A stretch of DNA of 64,000 nt, from contig JAJDYJ010000047.1 of NCBI GenBank assembly GCA_022822865.1, positions 1-64,000 of the forward strand, in the 5' to 3' direction. Shown piece by piece: positions 34,288 to 44,717 of this stretch; position 1 is the stretch's first letter, and the number at the start of each line of letters is the position of its first letter. This stretch comes from Pseudomonadales bacterium. Its GTDB lineage: Bacteria > Pseudomonadota > Gammaproteobacteria > Pseudomonadales > Pseudohongiellaceae. Both the position numbers and the translations under genes were made by a program. Under the pieces are notes generated by a model. It did not search any database, was not told where the DNA came from, and saw only the letters and a list, made by a program, of their open reading frames with translations.

Positions 34288-35559
34288 ATGAAAGAATTGC
34301 AATGGGAAAAGGCCGCCGGCAACGGCCTGCTTAACCGGCGGCATCTGCTGCAACTCGGACTGACCGGCCTCGGCGCCGCCGGAGCGAGTGCCGCCTTCGG
34401 CCAGGACGCCGGCGCGATCCTGCAGATTCCGGAGTGGTCGCGCATGCCCGGCGCGAACGCCAGCGCCTACGGCGAGCGATCCCGCTACGCCGGCGATCTG
34501 CAACGCATGGCGGGCACGCCCGACCCGATCTATCCGGGCGGCGGCTCCTCGCGTACCCCGTTGCAGTTCCTGCAAGGCACGATCACGCCGAACGCGTTGC
34601 ATTTCGAGCGGCATCACGCCGGGATTCCCGACATCGATCCCGCCGGACACACGCTCGTCATCAACGGCCTCGTGCGGCAGCCGCTGGCTTTCAGCTACGA
34701 GAACCTGCTCAAGTACCCGATGGTCAGCCGGATCAATTTCCTCGAATGTTCCGGCAACAGCGGCGCCCTGCTGCGCGGCGGCAATGCCGACGGCACGGCC
34801 CAGAGCCTGCACGGCCTGCTTTCCTGCGCCGAGTGGACCGGCGTCCCGCTTTCGACCTTGCTCGACGAAGCCAGCGTATCGCCGGAAGCGCGCTGGGTCG
34901 CCGCGGTGGGCGCCGACGCCGCGAGCATGGGGCGTTCGGTCCCCATCGAGAAGGCCCTCGACGATGTGCTGGTGGCGCTGTACCAGAACGGTGAGCCGAT
35001 CCGGCCGGGACAGGGTTATCCCGTGCGTCTGTTCTGCCCCGGCTGGGAAGGCAACATCAGCGTGAAATGGCTCACCCAGCTCAAATTGATGCGCGAACCG
35101 GCGCAGTTCCGCGACGAAACGAGCAAGTATACCGACACGATGCCCGACCGCAGCAGCCTGCAATTCACTTTCCCTATGGGCGTGAAGTCGCTGATCACCT
35201 CGCCTTCGGGCCGAATGAACCTGCCCCGGCCCGGTATTTACCAGGTCACCGGCGTGGCCTGGTCGGGCCATGGCGCGATTCGGCGAGTGGAAGTCAGCGC
35301 CGACGGCGGCGCCACCTGGGCCGAAGCCGAAATGCAGGCGGAACCCGGCGACAAGGCGCTGGCGCGTTTCACGATCCCCTGGGAATGGTCCGGCGGACCG
35401 GCGGTGCTGCAAAGCCGCGCCGCCGACAGCGCCGGCAACGTGCAGCCCGTTCGCGACGAGGTGCTGGCGGCGCGCGGCACGATCAGCTTCTATCACAACA
35501 ATTGCATCCAGAGTTGGGGCGTGGACGACGGCGGAGCGATCAGCAATGTCTATGTCTAG
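34288..35559 (+). CDS. Sulfite dehydrogenase catalytic (SoxC/SorA-like) molybdopterin oxidoreductase
   Basis: Twin-arginine-like NRRHLLQLGLTGLGAAG; ISRINFLECSGNSG-like Mo-co Cys context; C-terminal Mo-co dimerisation-like region. Confidence 0.85.
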   Translation: MKELQWEKAAGNGLLNRRHLLQLGLTGLGAAGASAAFGQDAGAILQIPEWSRMPGANASAYGERSRYAGDLQRMAGTPDPIYPGGGSSRTPLQFLQGTITPNALHFERHHAGIPDIDPAGHTLVINGLVRQPLAFSYENLLKYPMVSRINFLECSGNSGALLRGGNADGTAQSLHGLLSCAEWTGVPLSTLLDEASVSPEARWVAAVGADAASMGRSVPIEKALDDVLVALYQNGEPIRPGQGYPVRLFCPGWEGNISVKWLTQLKLMREPAQFRDETSKYTDTMPDRSSLQFTFPMGVKSLITSPSGRMNLPRPGIYQVTGVAWSGHGAIRRVEVSADGGATWAEAEMQAEPGDKALARFTIPWEWSGGPAVLQSRAADSAGNVQPVRDEVLAARGTISFYHNNCIQSWGVDDGGAISNVYV

Positions 35560-36094
35560 ACGCACCGCGGCATGGGGCAGGATTCTGGCGCTGCTTCTTT
35601 GCGCCGGCTGGCTCGCGCCGGCGGGCTCCCAGGAAGCGCGAATCCAATTGGGAACGCCGATCGACGAAGATCAGTTGAGCGGCTTCGATCTGATCGCGGC
35701 GCCGGACGGCAGCGGCATGCCGCCGGGCGCCGGCACCGCGCGCCAGGGCCGCTCGGTCTACGAATTGAATTGCCTGCGCTGCCACGCCGTCAACGGCGAA
35801 GGCGTTTCCGGCAACACCGTCATTGCCGGCGGCGACATGCGGTCCGAGGAGCTGCCGCTGCGCACGGTGGGCAGCTACTGGCCCCATGCCAGCACCCTGT
35901 TCGACTTCATACGCAGGGCGATGCCGGCCGACGCCCCCAAGACGCTCAGCGACGACGAGGTATATCAGGTAACCGCCTATGTGCTGTTCCTCAACGGCAT
36001 CGTCGGCGAGGACGAATCCATCAACAGCGAGACGCTCACGGCGATCGCCATGCCCAATGGGGATGGCTTCGTCGACCACAGCCACCTGCACTAA
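35546..36094 (+). CDS. c-type cytochrome (SoxD/SorB-like partner)
   Basis: Signal peptide; CLRCH haem motif; overlaps the end of the SoxC-like gene by 14 bp. Confidence 0.85.
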   Translation: MSMSRRTAAWGRILALLLCAGWLAPAGSQEARIQLGTPIDEDQLSGFDLIAAPDGSGMPPGAGTARQGRSVYELNCLRCHAVNGEGVSGNTVIAGGDMRSEELPLRTVGSYWPHASTLFDFIRRAMPADAPKTLSDDEVYQVTAYVLFLNGIVGEDESINSETLTAIAMPNGDGFVDHSHLH

Positions 36095-36136
36095 AGACCG
36101 GCGCGTCGTTACTTATCGGAATGGAGTTTCGAGGTT

Positions 36137-38437
36137 ATGATTTTGACAAGGGAAGTTCTCCGCGGTGTGCATCTGCCATGCGCCGGCCTGCTGCTGCCGT
36201 TGATGTTGTCCTGGGTCCAGGCCGCATTCGCGCAATACGATCTGATCATCCCTGAAGTCAGCGGCGTACCGTCGCTGGAAGATTTCACCGGCATGGCGCC
36301 CGCCACGCCGCTGGCGCGCTCCATGGCCAGGGTCGAGAATTTCATTCAGCGCGAGCCCGACGACGGCGACCCCGCCAGCCAGCGCACCGAAGTCTATATC
36401 GGCTACGACCGCACCGAATTGCACGTCGTGTTCCTCGCCTTCGACAGCGAACCCGAAGGCATCCGGGCGAACATGTCTTCGCGCGAGAACATCGACGGCG
36501 ACGATTCGGTCGAGATCACCGTCGACACCTTCAACGATCAGCGCGCGGCTTTCACGTTCCGTTCGACGCCGCTGGGCATCCAGTGGGACGCCCGCTGGAC
36601 CGAAGGCTCCTCGCGCAGGGGCGGTTTCGACACCACCCTGGAAGCCGTCTGGGACAGCGAAGGCCGGCTCACGGACGAGGGTTACATGGTCAGGATGGCC
36701 ATCCCCTTGCGCAGCCTGCGTTTTCCCGACACCGACGAGCAGACCTGGCGGGTGCAGTTCGCACGCATCATTCCGCGGCTGAGCGAGCAGTCCTTCTGGC
36801 CGGCGTATACGATCGACATCGAGGGCCGCCTGAACCAGACCGCCCTGCTCAACGGCATCCGCGACGTCTCGCCGGGCAACAACTACCAGATCATTCCCTT
36901 CCTTTTCGCGCGCGAAGTCGACGCCCTGAACCCGCGCATGGCGGGCGGCCCGGGATTCGAAGCCACCAGCGAACAGGATCTCGGAGTGGACGCCAAGTTC
37001 GTCTTTAACGACAGCATGGTGCTCGACGTCACCCTGAACCCGGACTTCAGCCAGATCGAGTCGGACGAACCCCAGGTAACGGTGAACGAGCGTTTCGAAG
37101 TGCAATTTCCCGAACGGCGGCCTTTCTTCGTCGAAAACGCGGACTTTTTCGCCACCGACTCGACGCTGGTCTTCACCCGCCGCATCGTCGATCCTGAAGG
37201 CGGCCTGCGCTTTACCGGCCGCTCGGGGAATTTCGGTTTCGGCAGCATCGTCATCAATGACGCGGCGCCGGGGCAGAATCGCGCCGAGACCGATCCGCTC
37301 AACGGCGAAAAAGCGAATATCGCCATCCTGCGGGGCTTTCTCGATGTCGGCGAACAGGACCGCTACGGATTTCTCGTCAGCGACCGCGAACTCGCCGACG
37401 GTTACAACCGCGTGGCCAGTCTCGACGGCCGCGTCAAGTTGAGCGAAAACTGGATCAGCCAGTTCCAGCTGGTCGGCTCCGACACCGACCCCTATACCGC
37501 CGGCGGCGAAAGTTATACCGGCGTGCAACGCAACATCCAGGTCAATCACGTCGGCCGCAACTGGAACACGCATACGCATTTCATCGAAGCCAGCCCGGGA
37601 TTCCGCACCGACCTCGGCTTCATGTTCCGTTTTTTCCAGCCCGACACTTCCGGCCTGCACCAGAACGTCTCCTATACCTACTTCCCGGAAGACATTCCGC
37701 TCAACCGTATGAGCGCCACCTGGTTCGGCGTCTATCTGGAAGACTGGGACGGCACAAAGATCTACCATCAGAACGGACCCACGCTGGATTTCGCCACCGA
37801 CACTTCCTCACTGAGCCTGGGCTGGGTCGGGTACAACGAAATCCTGCAGCCGGGCGATTATCCGGGGATCATGCTCACGCAGAACCACGACTACGACGAC
37901 TGGCAGGTTCAATTCAGTAACAATTCACTCAACACGCTCGAATTCGGCTTGGGCTACCGCTGGGGCTCGACGCTGAATCTGGTGCCGACCGCGGGCGATC
38001 TTCCCTATGTGGCCGACCACTCCCGCATCACGGCCGACGCGCTCTGGCGCCCGATAGACCGGCTGCGGATCAACAACACCTATCTCTATACCGAAGTGCG
38101 GAATCGCGCAGGCGCCCACATTTTCAGCAATGAGATCATCCGCTCCAACTGGAACTACCAGTTCACGCGCGAATGGTCGCTGCGGTTCATCACGCAATAC
38201 GAGGAAACGACGGGCGGGCCGCTGACGAGGCTGGAAGACGAGCGCAATCTGAATTTCGACTTGCTGTTGCGCTATGTGATCAATCCCTGGTCGGCTTTTT
38301 ATGTCGGCTACAACTCCAACAGCAGCAATTTCGAGATCGTGGATTTCGAGGGCGAACGCGAACTGGTCAGCACCACCGATCTGCGCCGCGACGGCGACCA
38401 GTTGTTCGTGAAGTTTTCTTACTTGTTCCAGCGGTGA
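36137..38437 (+). CDS. DUF5916/CBM9-like domain outer-membrane protein
   Basis: N-terminal carbohydrate-binding family 9-like segment (TEVYIGYDRTELHVVFLAFDSEP) followed by alternating beta-strand-rich C-terminus ending in LFVKFSYLFQR. Confidence 0.8.
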   Translation: MILTREVLRGVHLPCAGLLLPLMLSWVQAAFAQYDLIIPEVSGVPSLEDFTGMAPATPLARSMARVENFIQREPDDGDPASQRTEVYIGYDRTELHVVFLAFDSEPEGIRANMSSRENIDGDDSVEITVDTFNDQRAAFTFRSTPLGIQWDARWTEGSSRRGGFDTTLEAVWDSEGRLTDEGYMVRMAIPLRSLRFPDTDEQTWRVQFARIIPRLSEQSFWPAYTIDIEGRLNQTALLNGIRDVSPGNNYQIIPFLFAREVDALNPRMAGGPGFEATSEQDLGVDAKFVFNDSMVLDVTLNPDFSQIESDEPQVTVNERFEVQFPERRPFFVENADFFATDSTLVFTRRIVDPEGGLRFTGRSGNFGFGSIVINDAAPGQNRAETDPLNGEKANIAILRGFLDVGEQDRYGFLVSDRELADGYNRVASLDGRVKLSENWISQFQLVGSDTDPYTAGGESYTGVQRNIQVNHVGRNWNTHTHFIEASPGFRTDLGFMFRFFQPDTSGLHQNVSYTYFPEDIPLNRMSATWFGVYLEDWDGTKIYHQNGPTLDFATDTSSLSLGWVGYNEILQPGDYPGIMLTQNHDYDDWQVQFSNNSLNTLEFGLGYRWGSTLNLVPTAGDLPYVADHSRITADALWRPIDRLRINNTYLYTEVRNRAGAHIFSNEIIRSNWNYQFTREWSLRFITQYEETTGGPLTRLEDERNLNFDLLLRYVINPWSAFYVGYNSNSSNFEIVDFEGERELVSTTDLRRDGDQLFVKFSYLFQR

Positions 38438-38501
38438 GGGGTTTATACTTTACACGGTTTGCGAATTTGCGCTCAAAGATAAAGTTCAAGAGGTATCAAG
38501 C

Positions 38502-39671
38502 ATGAGCTTCAAAAGAAATTCCTGGTTGTCCGCCGCTCGATGTCTTGGCCTGGTCCTGGCGCTGGGGGCCGGCGGCGGGGCCTGGGCGCAGTCCGGTGAG
38601 ACCGTTCGTGACGCTTATCCGGAACTTGCCGGTCTGTTCAGTGCTTTTGATGTGACGCAGGCCGCGGCGCTTGACGCCATTGCGGAAATCAATGCCGACC
38701 CGGCGACCATGGATGCGCGGATGGAATTGGCCATGCATCTGGAGATGATGGCCAATATGACCATGCAGGAAATGATGGCCATGGGCGGTCATAGCGCCGG
38801 GGAAGTGGCGATGTCGATGGATATGGAGAATCCTTACGGCGAACGGGAGACGGAAGTCCGCGTCGCCCTGCTGGAGCGGCTGCGGCAGGAACACGAGCCT
38901 GCCGAAGCCGCCGCTTCGTTCCAGAACAGTGCGTCGCTCGACCGCCATACGGCGGAGATCTTCGAACGCGGCCGCCGTTTCGAAGACAGACTGTTCGCCA
39001 TTTACGTCGACGATTCGATCGGCGACAAGCGGGCCGCGGTACGGGATGCGGTCGCGGAGTACATGACCGACGACATGCATTCGGTATCGAGTACGCCGAA
39101 AAATGTGAGCCTCCTGCTTACGCATCCGCAGGCGGGGGCGTTACAGACCGGGTTTCCCCTGCTGCGCGGATTTCTCTGGTCGAACCAGTGGCTGCAACTC
39201 GCCGCGCTTGAGGCCGTCGTGCTCCAGACCGTTGACAGCAACGTCAGCGGCGGGACCGACACGGTGACGGAGCGTTACTGGAACAAGATGGGCTCCGCCG
39301 GGGGCATGACCATGTTTCCGGCGCCGGTCGAGTTACCCATGGCGCCGGCGATCGCGCCCAATCTGTACAGCCAGTCCGCGGAAGCGGCGGTTATTCTCGA
39401 CAATCTGAACGTGCTCGAGACCATGGTCGCCGACATCATGGCGTATCCCAATCTCGACGACCGGGCGGAGTTGATCGAAGCCCTGACCGCGGATTTCACC
39501 AACAAGACGGAGAATCTCGCCGACAGCATGAATTACCTGCTGTTCGCCCTGCGCGGCGGCATCTACAACCAGGGCGGCCCCGCGGTTGGCGAGTTGATGC
39601 AGTCCGAGCGCAATCGCAGCCGCTCGGCGATGGACATGGAACACGCCATGATCATGTCCCAGCCCATGTAG
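38502..39671 (+). CDS. Secreted hypothetical protein
   Basis: Signal peptide (GLVLALGAGGGAWAQ), Met-rich segments (MAMHLEMMANMTMQEMMAMGG). Confidence 0.6.
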   Translation: MSFKRNSWLSAARCLGLVLALGAGGGAWAQSGETVRDAYPELAGLFSAFDVTQAAALDAIAEINADPATMDARMELAMHLEMMANMTMQEMMAMGGHSAGEVAMSMDMENPYGERETEVRVALLERLRQEHEPAEAAASFQNSASLDRHTAEIFERGRRFEDRLFAIYVDDSIGDKRAAVRDAVAEYMTDDMHSVSSTPKNVSLLLTHPQAGALQTGFPLLRGFLWSNQWLQLAALEAVVLQTVDSNVSGGTDTVTERYWNKMGSAGGMTMFPAPVELPMAPAIAPNLYSQSAEAAVILDNLNVLETMVADIMAYPNLDDRAELIEALTADFTNKTENLADSMNYLLFALRGGIYNQGGPAVGELMQSERNRSRSAMDMEHAMIMSQPM

Positions 39672-39749
39672 ACAAGCCGTTACCAGCTGGCGCGCGAACC
39701 GGCAGACTTCCCGGATTACCGAAGAACGACGGAACCGGTAACGAAGCCA

Positions 39750-40400
39750 ATGGACGATTCAGCGACAATCGAAATCTGGGGCGCGGGCACGATGCGGACG
39801 TTCAGACCCGTCTGGACTGCGGAAGAACTGGGTCTGAACTATCGGCACGTTCCCATCGGCCCGAGAACGGGCGAGACGCAAACCGCGGAATACACCCGGC
39901 TGAATCCAAAGCAGAAGGTGCCTTGTCTGGTCGATGGCGAACTCGTGTTTTCCGAAAGCGTCGCCATCAGCCGCTATCTGATTGCCCGCTACGGGGACAA
40001 TTCGACGATAACGGCCCCGGAATGCCTGGAGATGCGCGCCAGGGAGGACGAATGGGTAAGCTATTTCTATGGCGAACTCGATGAAACCAGTCTCTACGTC
40101 ATACGCCGCCATGGCGCTCTCGCGCCGATATACGGCGAAGCCCCGCAAGCCGTCGCATCCGCCAGAACCTATGCCGCCAGACATCTCTCCGTGATCGCGG
40201 CTCATCTCGAGAACCGCGACTTCGTCGTGGGCGGCCGGTTCGGCCTGGCCGATATCATTCTGGTTTCCTGTCTGGATTGGGCTCTGCGTTACGACTTCGA
40301 CCTGGAGGATTCGCTCCTGGGGTACAGGGACTCGATCACACAACGCGAGGCCTACGGGAAGGCCTGCGCCGTCAATTACTCCGAACGCAAGGGAGGGTGA
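39750..40400 (+). CDS. Glutathione S-transferase family protein
   Basis: Thioredoxin-fold N-domain with LNPKQKVPCLVDGELVFSESVAISRYL motif. Confidence 0.9.
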   Translation: MDDSATIEIWGAGTMRTFRPVWTAEELGLNYRHVPIGPRTGETQTAEYTRLNPKQKVPCLVDGELVFSESVAISRYLIARYGDNSTITAPECLEMRAREDEWVSYFYGELDETSLYVIRRHGALAPIYGEAPQAVASARTYAARHLSVIAAHLENRDFVVGGRFGLADIILVSCLDWALRYDFDLEDSLLGYRDSITQREAYGKACAVNYSERKGG

Positions 40401-40403
40401 ACA

Positions 40404-41597
40404 ATGGGACCGCTGGCAGGCATGCAAGTCCTCGATCTCACGAGCATGGTTTCCGGCCCCATGGCCGGGGCAATGCTGGCCGACCAGGGCGCCGAAGTCA
40501 TCAAGATCGAGCCTCCGCATGGCGAGCAGATGCGCCATCTGGGGCAACCGCACAACGGACTTCCGCCGACGTTTTTTTCGTGCAACCGCGGCAAGAAATC
40601 CATCGCGGTAAATCTCAAGCGGGAGGCCGGTCAAGAGGTGCTATGGCGACTCATCGAACAGGCCGACGTATTGCTGCAGAACTTTCGCCCTGGCGCCATG
40701 AAACGCATGGGGTTCGGTGAAGAAACGGTTCGCGCCCGTAACCAGCGCATCATTTACGTCTCGATCAGCGGTTTCGGCGAGACCGGGCCGTATGCCGATC
40801 AGCGCGTTTACGATCCCGTGATTCAGGCCCTTTCCGGCGCTACGGACATTCAGGCGAATCGCCTTACCCGGGAACCGGAGATGTTCCGGGTCATCATCGC
40901 GGACAAGGTCTCCTCGCTGACCGTGGCCCAGGCTGTCTCGAGCGCCCTGTTTCACCGCGAACGGTCCGGTGAAGGGCAGCACATCCGGTTGTCCATGCTC
41001 GACGCCATGCTCGCCTTCTTCTGGCCCGAGGGCATGGGCGGGCTGACCTACGCGGATGCCGGGTTCGACCCGGCGGAACGGTCGGGATCGATGGACCTGA
41101 TATACCCGACGCGGGACGGGCACATCACGGCCGGCGTCATATCCGACAAGGAATGGGTCGGGATGTGCCGGGCCATCGAGCGGGAAGATCTCATAGACGA
41201 CGAACGATTCTCGACAGCGCGCGCCCGCGGGCGGAACGCGCAAATTCGCAAGGAGATCACTCGCGAGGAAATCGCCAAGTGGCCGAGCGAGGAGATTCTT
41301 GCGCGTCTGAACGCAAACGACGTGCCCAACGCGCCCTTGCTCAGGCGCACGCAACTGCTGGACAACGAGCAGATCGTCGCGAGCGATTCGATCGCCAGAA
41401 CCGAATTCGAGGGATTCGGCGAAGTCCGTCAGGCGCGCCCGGCGGCGCGCTTCAGCAAAACACCGGGCTCGGTCCGCGCGCCGGCGCCAATGCTGGGCGA
41501 ACATTCGATCGATATACTTGCCCGGCTGGGATATTCGGAGGAAGATCGGCGGCAGCTTGTCGAAAACGGGATCATTGTCACGGGAGAGAACGCATGA
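40404..41597 (+). CDS. CaiB/BaiF CoA-transferase family protein
   Basis: GMQVLDLTSMVSGPMAGAMLADQGAEVIKIEPPHGEQMR; NRGKKSIAVNLK. Confidence 0.92.
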   Translation: MGPLAGMQVLDLTSMVSGPMAGAMLADQGAEVIKIEPPHGEQMRHLGQPHNGLPPTFFSCNRGKKSIAVNLKREAGQEVLWRLIEQADVLLQNFRPGAMKRMGFGEETVRARNQRIIYVSISGFGETGPYADQRVYDPVIQALSGATDIQANRLTREPEMFRVIIADKVSSLTVAQAVSSALFHRERSGEGQHIRLSMLDAMLAFFWPEGMGGLTYADAGFDPAERSGSMDLIYPTRDGHITAGVISDKEWVGMCRAIEREDLIDDERFSTARARGRNAQIRKEITREEIAKWPSEEILARLNANDVPNAPLLRRTQLLDNEQIVASDSIARTEFEGFGEVRQARPAARFSKTPGSVRAPAPMLGEHSIDILARLGYSEEDRRQLVENGIIVTGENA

Positions 41598-42361
41598 AAC
41601 CGGTTTGTCTGGTAATGGGCGCCGGCGCGGGCATCGGCGGCAGCGTCGCGAAGAAATTCGCCGGCGAGGGCTACCACGCGGTCCTGTGCCGGCGCAGCGA
41701 TGAAGCCGGGCTGCGAAAGCTGGTCGAAGACATCCGGACGGACGGCGGCGAAGCCACCGGCTTTCTGCTGAACGCGGTGGTCGAAAACGCCATCGAGGAA
41801 CACATTGCCAGGATCGAAAAAGAGATCGGTCCTGTCGAAGTGGTCCTGTTCAACCTGGGCGCGCAAATCGGCAATCGCTCGCTTGCCGACACCAGCCACA
41901 AGGCGTTCGAGCTGGGTTGGCGCATGGCGACCTTCGCCCTGTTTCGCATGGCGAAGGTACTGCTGCCCCTGATGGAACAACGAGGCAGCGGCACGTTTCT
42001 CGTCACTTCCGCGACGGCCGCGGTCCGCGGCAACGCCGGGCAGCATTCTCACGCCGCCGCCATGGGCGGCCGCCGCATGCTGTGCCAGTCACTGAACGCC
42101 GAGTACGCCCCCAAGGGCATCCACGTCGTGCACATATTGGTCGACGGCGCCGTCGACGCGCCCGACACCCTCGGCAAGATGCTGGGAGAAGAGGCGTTCC
42201 GGAAACTGCGCGAAAAACGCGGCCTGGACAAGGACGGTTTGCTGCTTCCGGAAAAGATGGCGGAAACCTATTTCCACCTCGCCCACCAACACCGCTCAGC
42301 CTGGACCCACGAACTCGACCTCCGCTCCTTCTCCGACCTCGCCTGGTGGAATCACCGGTAG
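41594..42361 (+). CDS. Short-chain dehydrogenase/reductase
   Basis: CLVMGAGAGIGGSVAKKFAGEGYHAVLC; ATGA overlap with the preceding stop. Confidence 0.88.
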   Translation: MKPVCLVMGAGAGIGGSVAKKFAGEGYHAVLCRRSDEAGLRKLVEDIRTDGGEATGFLLNAVVENAIEEHIARIEKEIGPVEVVLFNLGAQIGNRSLADTSHKAFELGWRMATFALFRMAKVLLPLMEQRGSGTFLVTSATAAVRGNAGQHSHAAAMGGRRMLCQSLNAEYAPKGIHVVHILVDGAVDAPDTLGKMLGEEAFRKLREKRGLDKDGLLLPEKMAETYFHLAHQHRSAWTHELDLRSFSDLAWWNHR

Positions 42362-42366
42362 CGCCG

Positions 42367-43320
42367 TCAGCCGCCAAGCACCTTGCGGAATACTTCGGCG
42401 TCGACGTTGCCGCCGGTGAGGATCACGCCCACCTTGCGCCCGGCTTGACGTTCTCGTTCCTGCATCAGCGCCGCGAAAGCGGCGGCGCCGGCGCCTTCGG
42501 CGAGATTGTGGGTGCTGCGGTACAACATGCGCATGGCTTCGGCGATTTCTTCATCGCTGACCTCGACCAATCGGGCCGCGCCCTTGCGCACGAACTCCAG
42601 CGGCTCCTCCATCGGTACGCGGCAGGCCATGCCATCGGCGAAGGTGTCGGCCGATTCGGTCGCCACCACCCTGCCCGCTTCCACGCTCCGCGCCATCGCC
42701 GCGGCGTTTTTCGCCACCACGCCGATAACTTCGGTTTTCAGACCGAGCAGGTCGCGTACATGAATAACGCCGCAAACGCCGGTTCCCATGCCGATAGGCA
42801 CATAAACCGCGTCGAGCTCGGCCACCGCCTCGAACAGTTCCAGCGCGTAAGTCGCGACGCCGCGCACCAGCGCGTGATGAAAAGGCGGCACGATCATCGC
42901 GCCTTCTTCCTCGGCGACCCGCACCGATTCAATTCTCGATTCTTCGAAATCGTCGCCGAATTCGATCAATTCCGCGCCCCAGCCCGTCATGGCCGCGTTC
43001 TTTTCAACGCTGTTTCCTTTCGGCGCGTAAACGGTTACCGGAACGCCGAGACGGCATGCCGCAAAAGGTATGCTCTGGCCGTGATTGCCCCTGGTCGCGG
43101 TCATGATCCTGTGCGGCAGGCCGGGCCCGCGCTGCAATTCATCGAGCAGCACCAGGCCGCCGCGCACCTTGAATGCGCCTATCGGCGTGTGATTTTCGTG
43201 CTTCAGCCAAACCTCGCAACCAGCGAGGCCGCACAAACCGGGCCAACGGTATTGCGGCGTCGGCGGCATATGCCGCCCAACGACATCCCGCGCCCGGCGC
43301 AGTCCGTCCAAGTCAAACAT
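42367..43320 (-). CDS. PLP-dependent threonine/serine dehydratase-like protein
   Basis: HENHTPIGAFKVRGGL Lys motif; MGTGVCGVIHVRDLLG; start moved to MFDLDGLRRARDV at 43320. Confidence 0.9.
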   Translation of the reverse strand: MFDLDGLRRARDVVGRHMPPTPQYRWPGLCGLAGCEVWLKHENHTPIGAFKVRGGLVLLDELQRGPGLPHRIMTATRGNHGQSIPFAACRLGVPVTVYAPKGNSVEKNAAMTGWGAELIEFGDDFEESRIESVRVAEEEGAMIVPPFHHALVRGVATYALELFEAVAELDAVYVPIGMGTGVCGVIHVRDLLGLKTEVIGVVAKNAAAMARSVEAGRVVATESADTFADGMACRVPMEEPLEFVRKGAARLVEVSDEEIAEAMRMLYRSTHNLAEGAGAAAFAALMQERERQAGRKVGVILTGGNVDAEVFRKVLGG

Positions 43321-43494
43321 CGAACAGTCCCCCCAAGTCGAGGCGCGCATTCTAACGCAAATACGAAAGGCCCACATGACGCCGGCAATTCTCATTTTGC
43401 CGCTAAGTGTCCCTTCGGAGACGGTTGATTCAATCGAGTCCGAACAATGTGAGCCGCCGCCGGGTGGCGGATCGAAGCCACAACCATCGAGTCC

Positions 43495-44643
43495 CTAATC
43501 GAAATGCAGGCGCGAGCGGTTGAGGCGTTTTACCGAATTGCAGCCCATCAGGATCATGTCGCGCTGGATCTCTTCCCGCAATTTGCTCAGGGCGCGATCG
43601 ACCGCGGGTTCGCCGCCGGCGGCCAGCGCGTACAGGTATCCCCGTCCGATCATGCAGGCCTTCGCTCCCATCGCCAGCGCCTTCAACACATGAGTGCCGC
43701 GGCGCACGCCGCCGTCGAGAATGACTTCGATGCGGTCGCCCACGGCGTCGACGATGGGTCCGAGTTGATCGAAAGGCGCCGTCGAGCCGTCGAGCTGGCG
43801 GCCGCCGTGGTTGGAGATCATGATGGCGCTTGCGCCGATGTCCACCGCGCGGCGGGCGTCGTCCACCGACATCACCCCCTTGATCGCGAAAGGTCCGCCC
43901 CAGCGCCGGATTGCCTCTTCGGCGTCCTTCCAGGTGATCGAACGGTCGAACTGGCTGTTGATGTAGTCGATGACCGAGATCAGCTTTTTCGTCCCCTCTT
44001 CGATATTGGCGGAAACGTTGGCGAGCTCGAATTTCCTCGAAGTCAGATAGTTCAGGCTCCAGTGAGGATGCATGAAAAAGCTGAGCATGCTCGCCAGGGT
44101 GAAACGCGGCGGCGTGGTCATGCCGGTATGCAGGTCGCGCTCCCGATTGCCGGCCACCAGGGTATCCACGGTCAGGCAGATGGCGGAAAAATTCGCTTCC
44201 TTGCAACGCTCGATGAAATTCCAGCTCATCCCCCGGTCCTTGTGAATATACAACTGGAAACATTTGGGACCGGGCGTCTGTGCGCCGATCTCCTCGATGC
44301 TCGTGGTGGAAATCGTCGACAGGCTGTACATGGTGCGGTGGCGCCAGGCCGAGCGGCACACCGCGTTTTCGCCGTGATGATGAAACAGCCGCGACATCGC
44401 CGTGGGCGAACAGAATACCGGCCAGTCTAAATCCTGTCCGAGTACGTTGACCGACAAATCGAGTTTCGAGAGATCCGCGAGCGCGTCGGGAATCAGCCTG
44501 ACATTGTCGAAGGCGCTCGTATTGCGGCGCAAGGTGACCTCGTCATCGGCGCCGCCGTCGATGTAATGGAAAAGGGGCGCCGGCAGCCGCTTCCGCGCCA
44601 GCTTGCGGAAGTCCGCCGGGTTGTTGCAATCGCTAATGCGCAA
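43495..44643 (-). CDS. Alpha-hydroxy-acid oxidase / FMN-dependent L-lactate dehydrogenase family
   Basis: YIDGGADDEVTLRRN, VSNHGGRQLDG-like ISNHGGRQLDGS, ILDGGVRRGTHVLKALAMGA; TTG start at 44643 placed after the terminator hairpin. Confidence 0.9.
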   Translation of the reverse strand: MRISDCNNPADFRKLARKRLPAPLFHYIDGGADDEVTLRRNTSAFDNVRLIPDALADLSKLDLSVNVLGQDLDWPVFCSPTAMSRLFHHHGENAVCRSAWRHRTMYSLSTISTTSIEEIGAQTPGPKCFQLYIHKDRGMSWNFIERCKEANFSAICLTVDTLVAGNRERDLHTGMTTPPRFTLASMLSFFMHPHWSLNYLTSRKFELANVSANIEEGTKKLISVIDYINSQFDRSITWKDAEEAIRRWGGPFAIKGVMSVDDARRAVDIGASAIMISNHGGRQLDGSTAPFDQLGPIVDAVGDRIEVILDGGVRRGTHVLKALAMGAKACMIGRGYLYALAAGGEPAVDRALSKLREEIQRDMILMGCNSVKRLNRSRLHFD

Positions 44644-44660
44644 GTTTTCTCTCCTCTCGA

Positions 44661-44692
44661 AAAAAGGGCCAGGGTAGCTTCTACCCTGGCCC
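44661..44692 (-). terminator. Intrinsic terminator of the 44718-46439 gene
   Basis: Perfect 12-bp stem GGGCCAGGGTAG/CTACCCTGGCCC with 3-nt loop, followed on the minus strand by a T-run (CCCTTTTTTC). Confidence 0.9.
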
Positions 44693-44717
44693 CTTTGTCT
44701 CAATCAGCTATCGTAGA

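Noticed and set aside
36113-37768. 551-aa minus-strand ORF
   Set aside because: Antisense shadow of the DUF5916/CBM9-like gene.
41917-43428. 503-aa plus-strand ORF
   Set aside because: Frame-shifted over the SDR gene and antisense to the dehydratase gene; composition is not protein-like.
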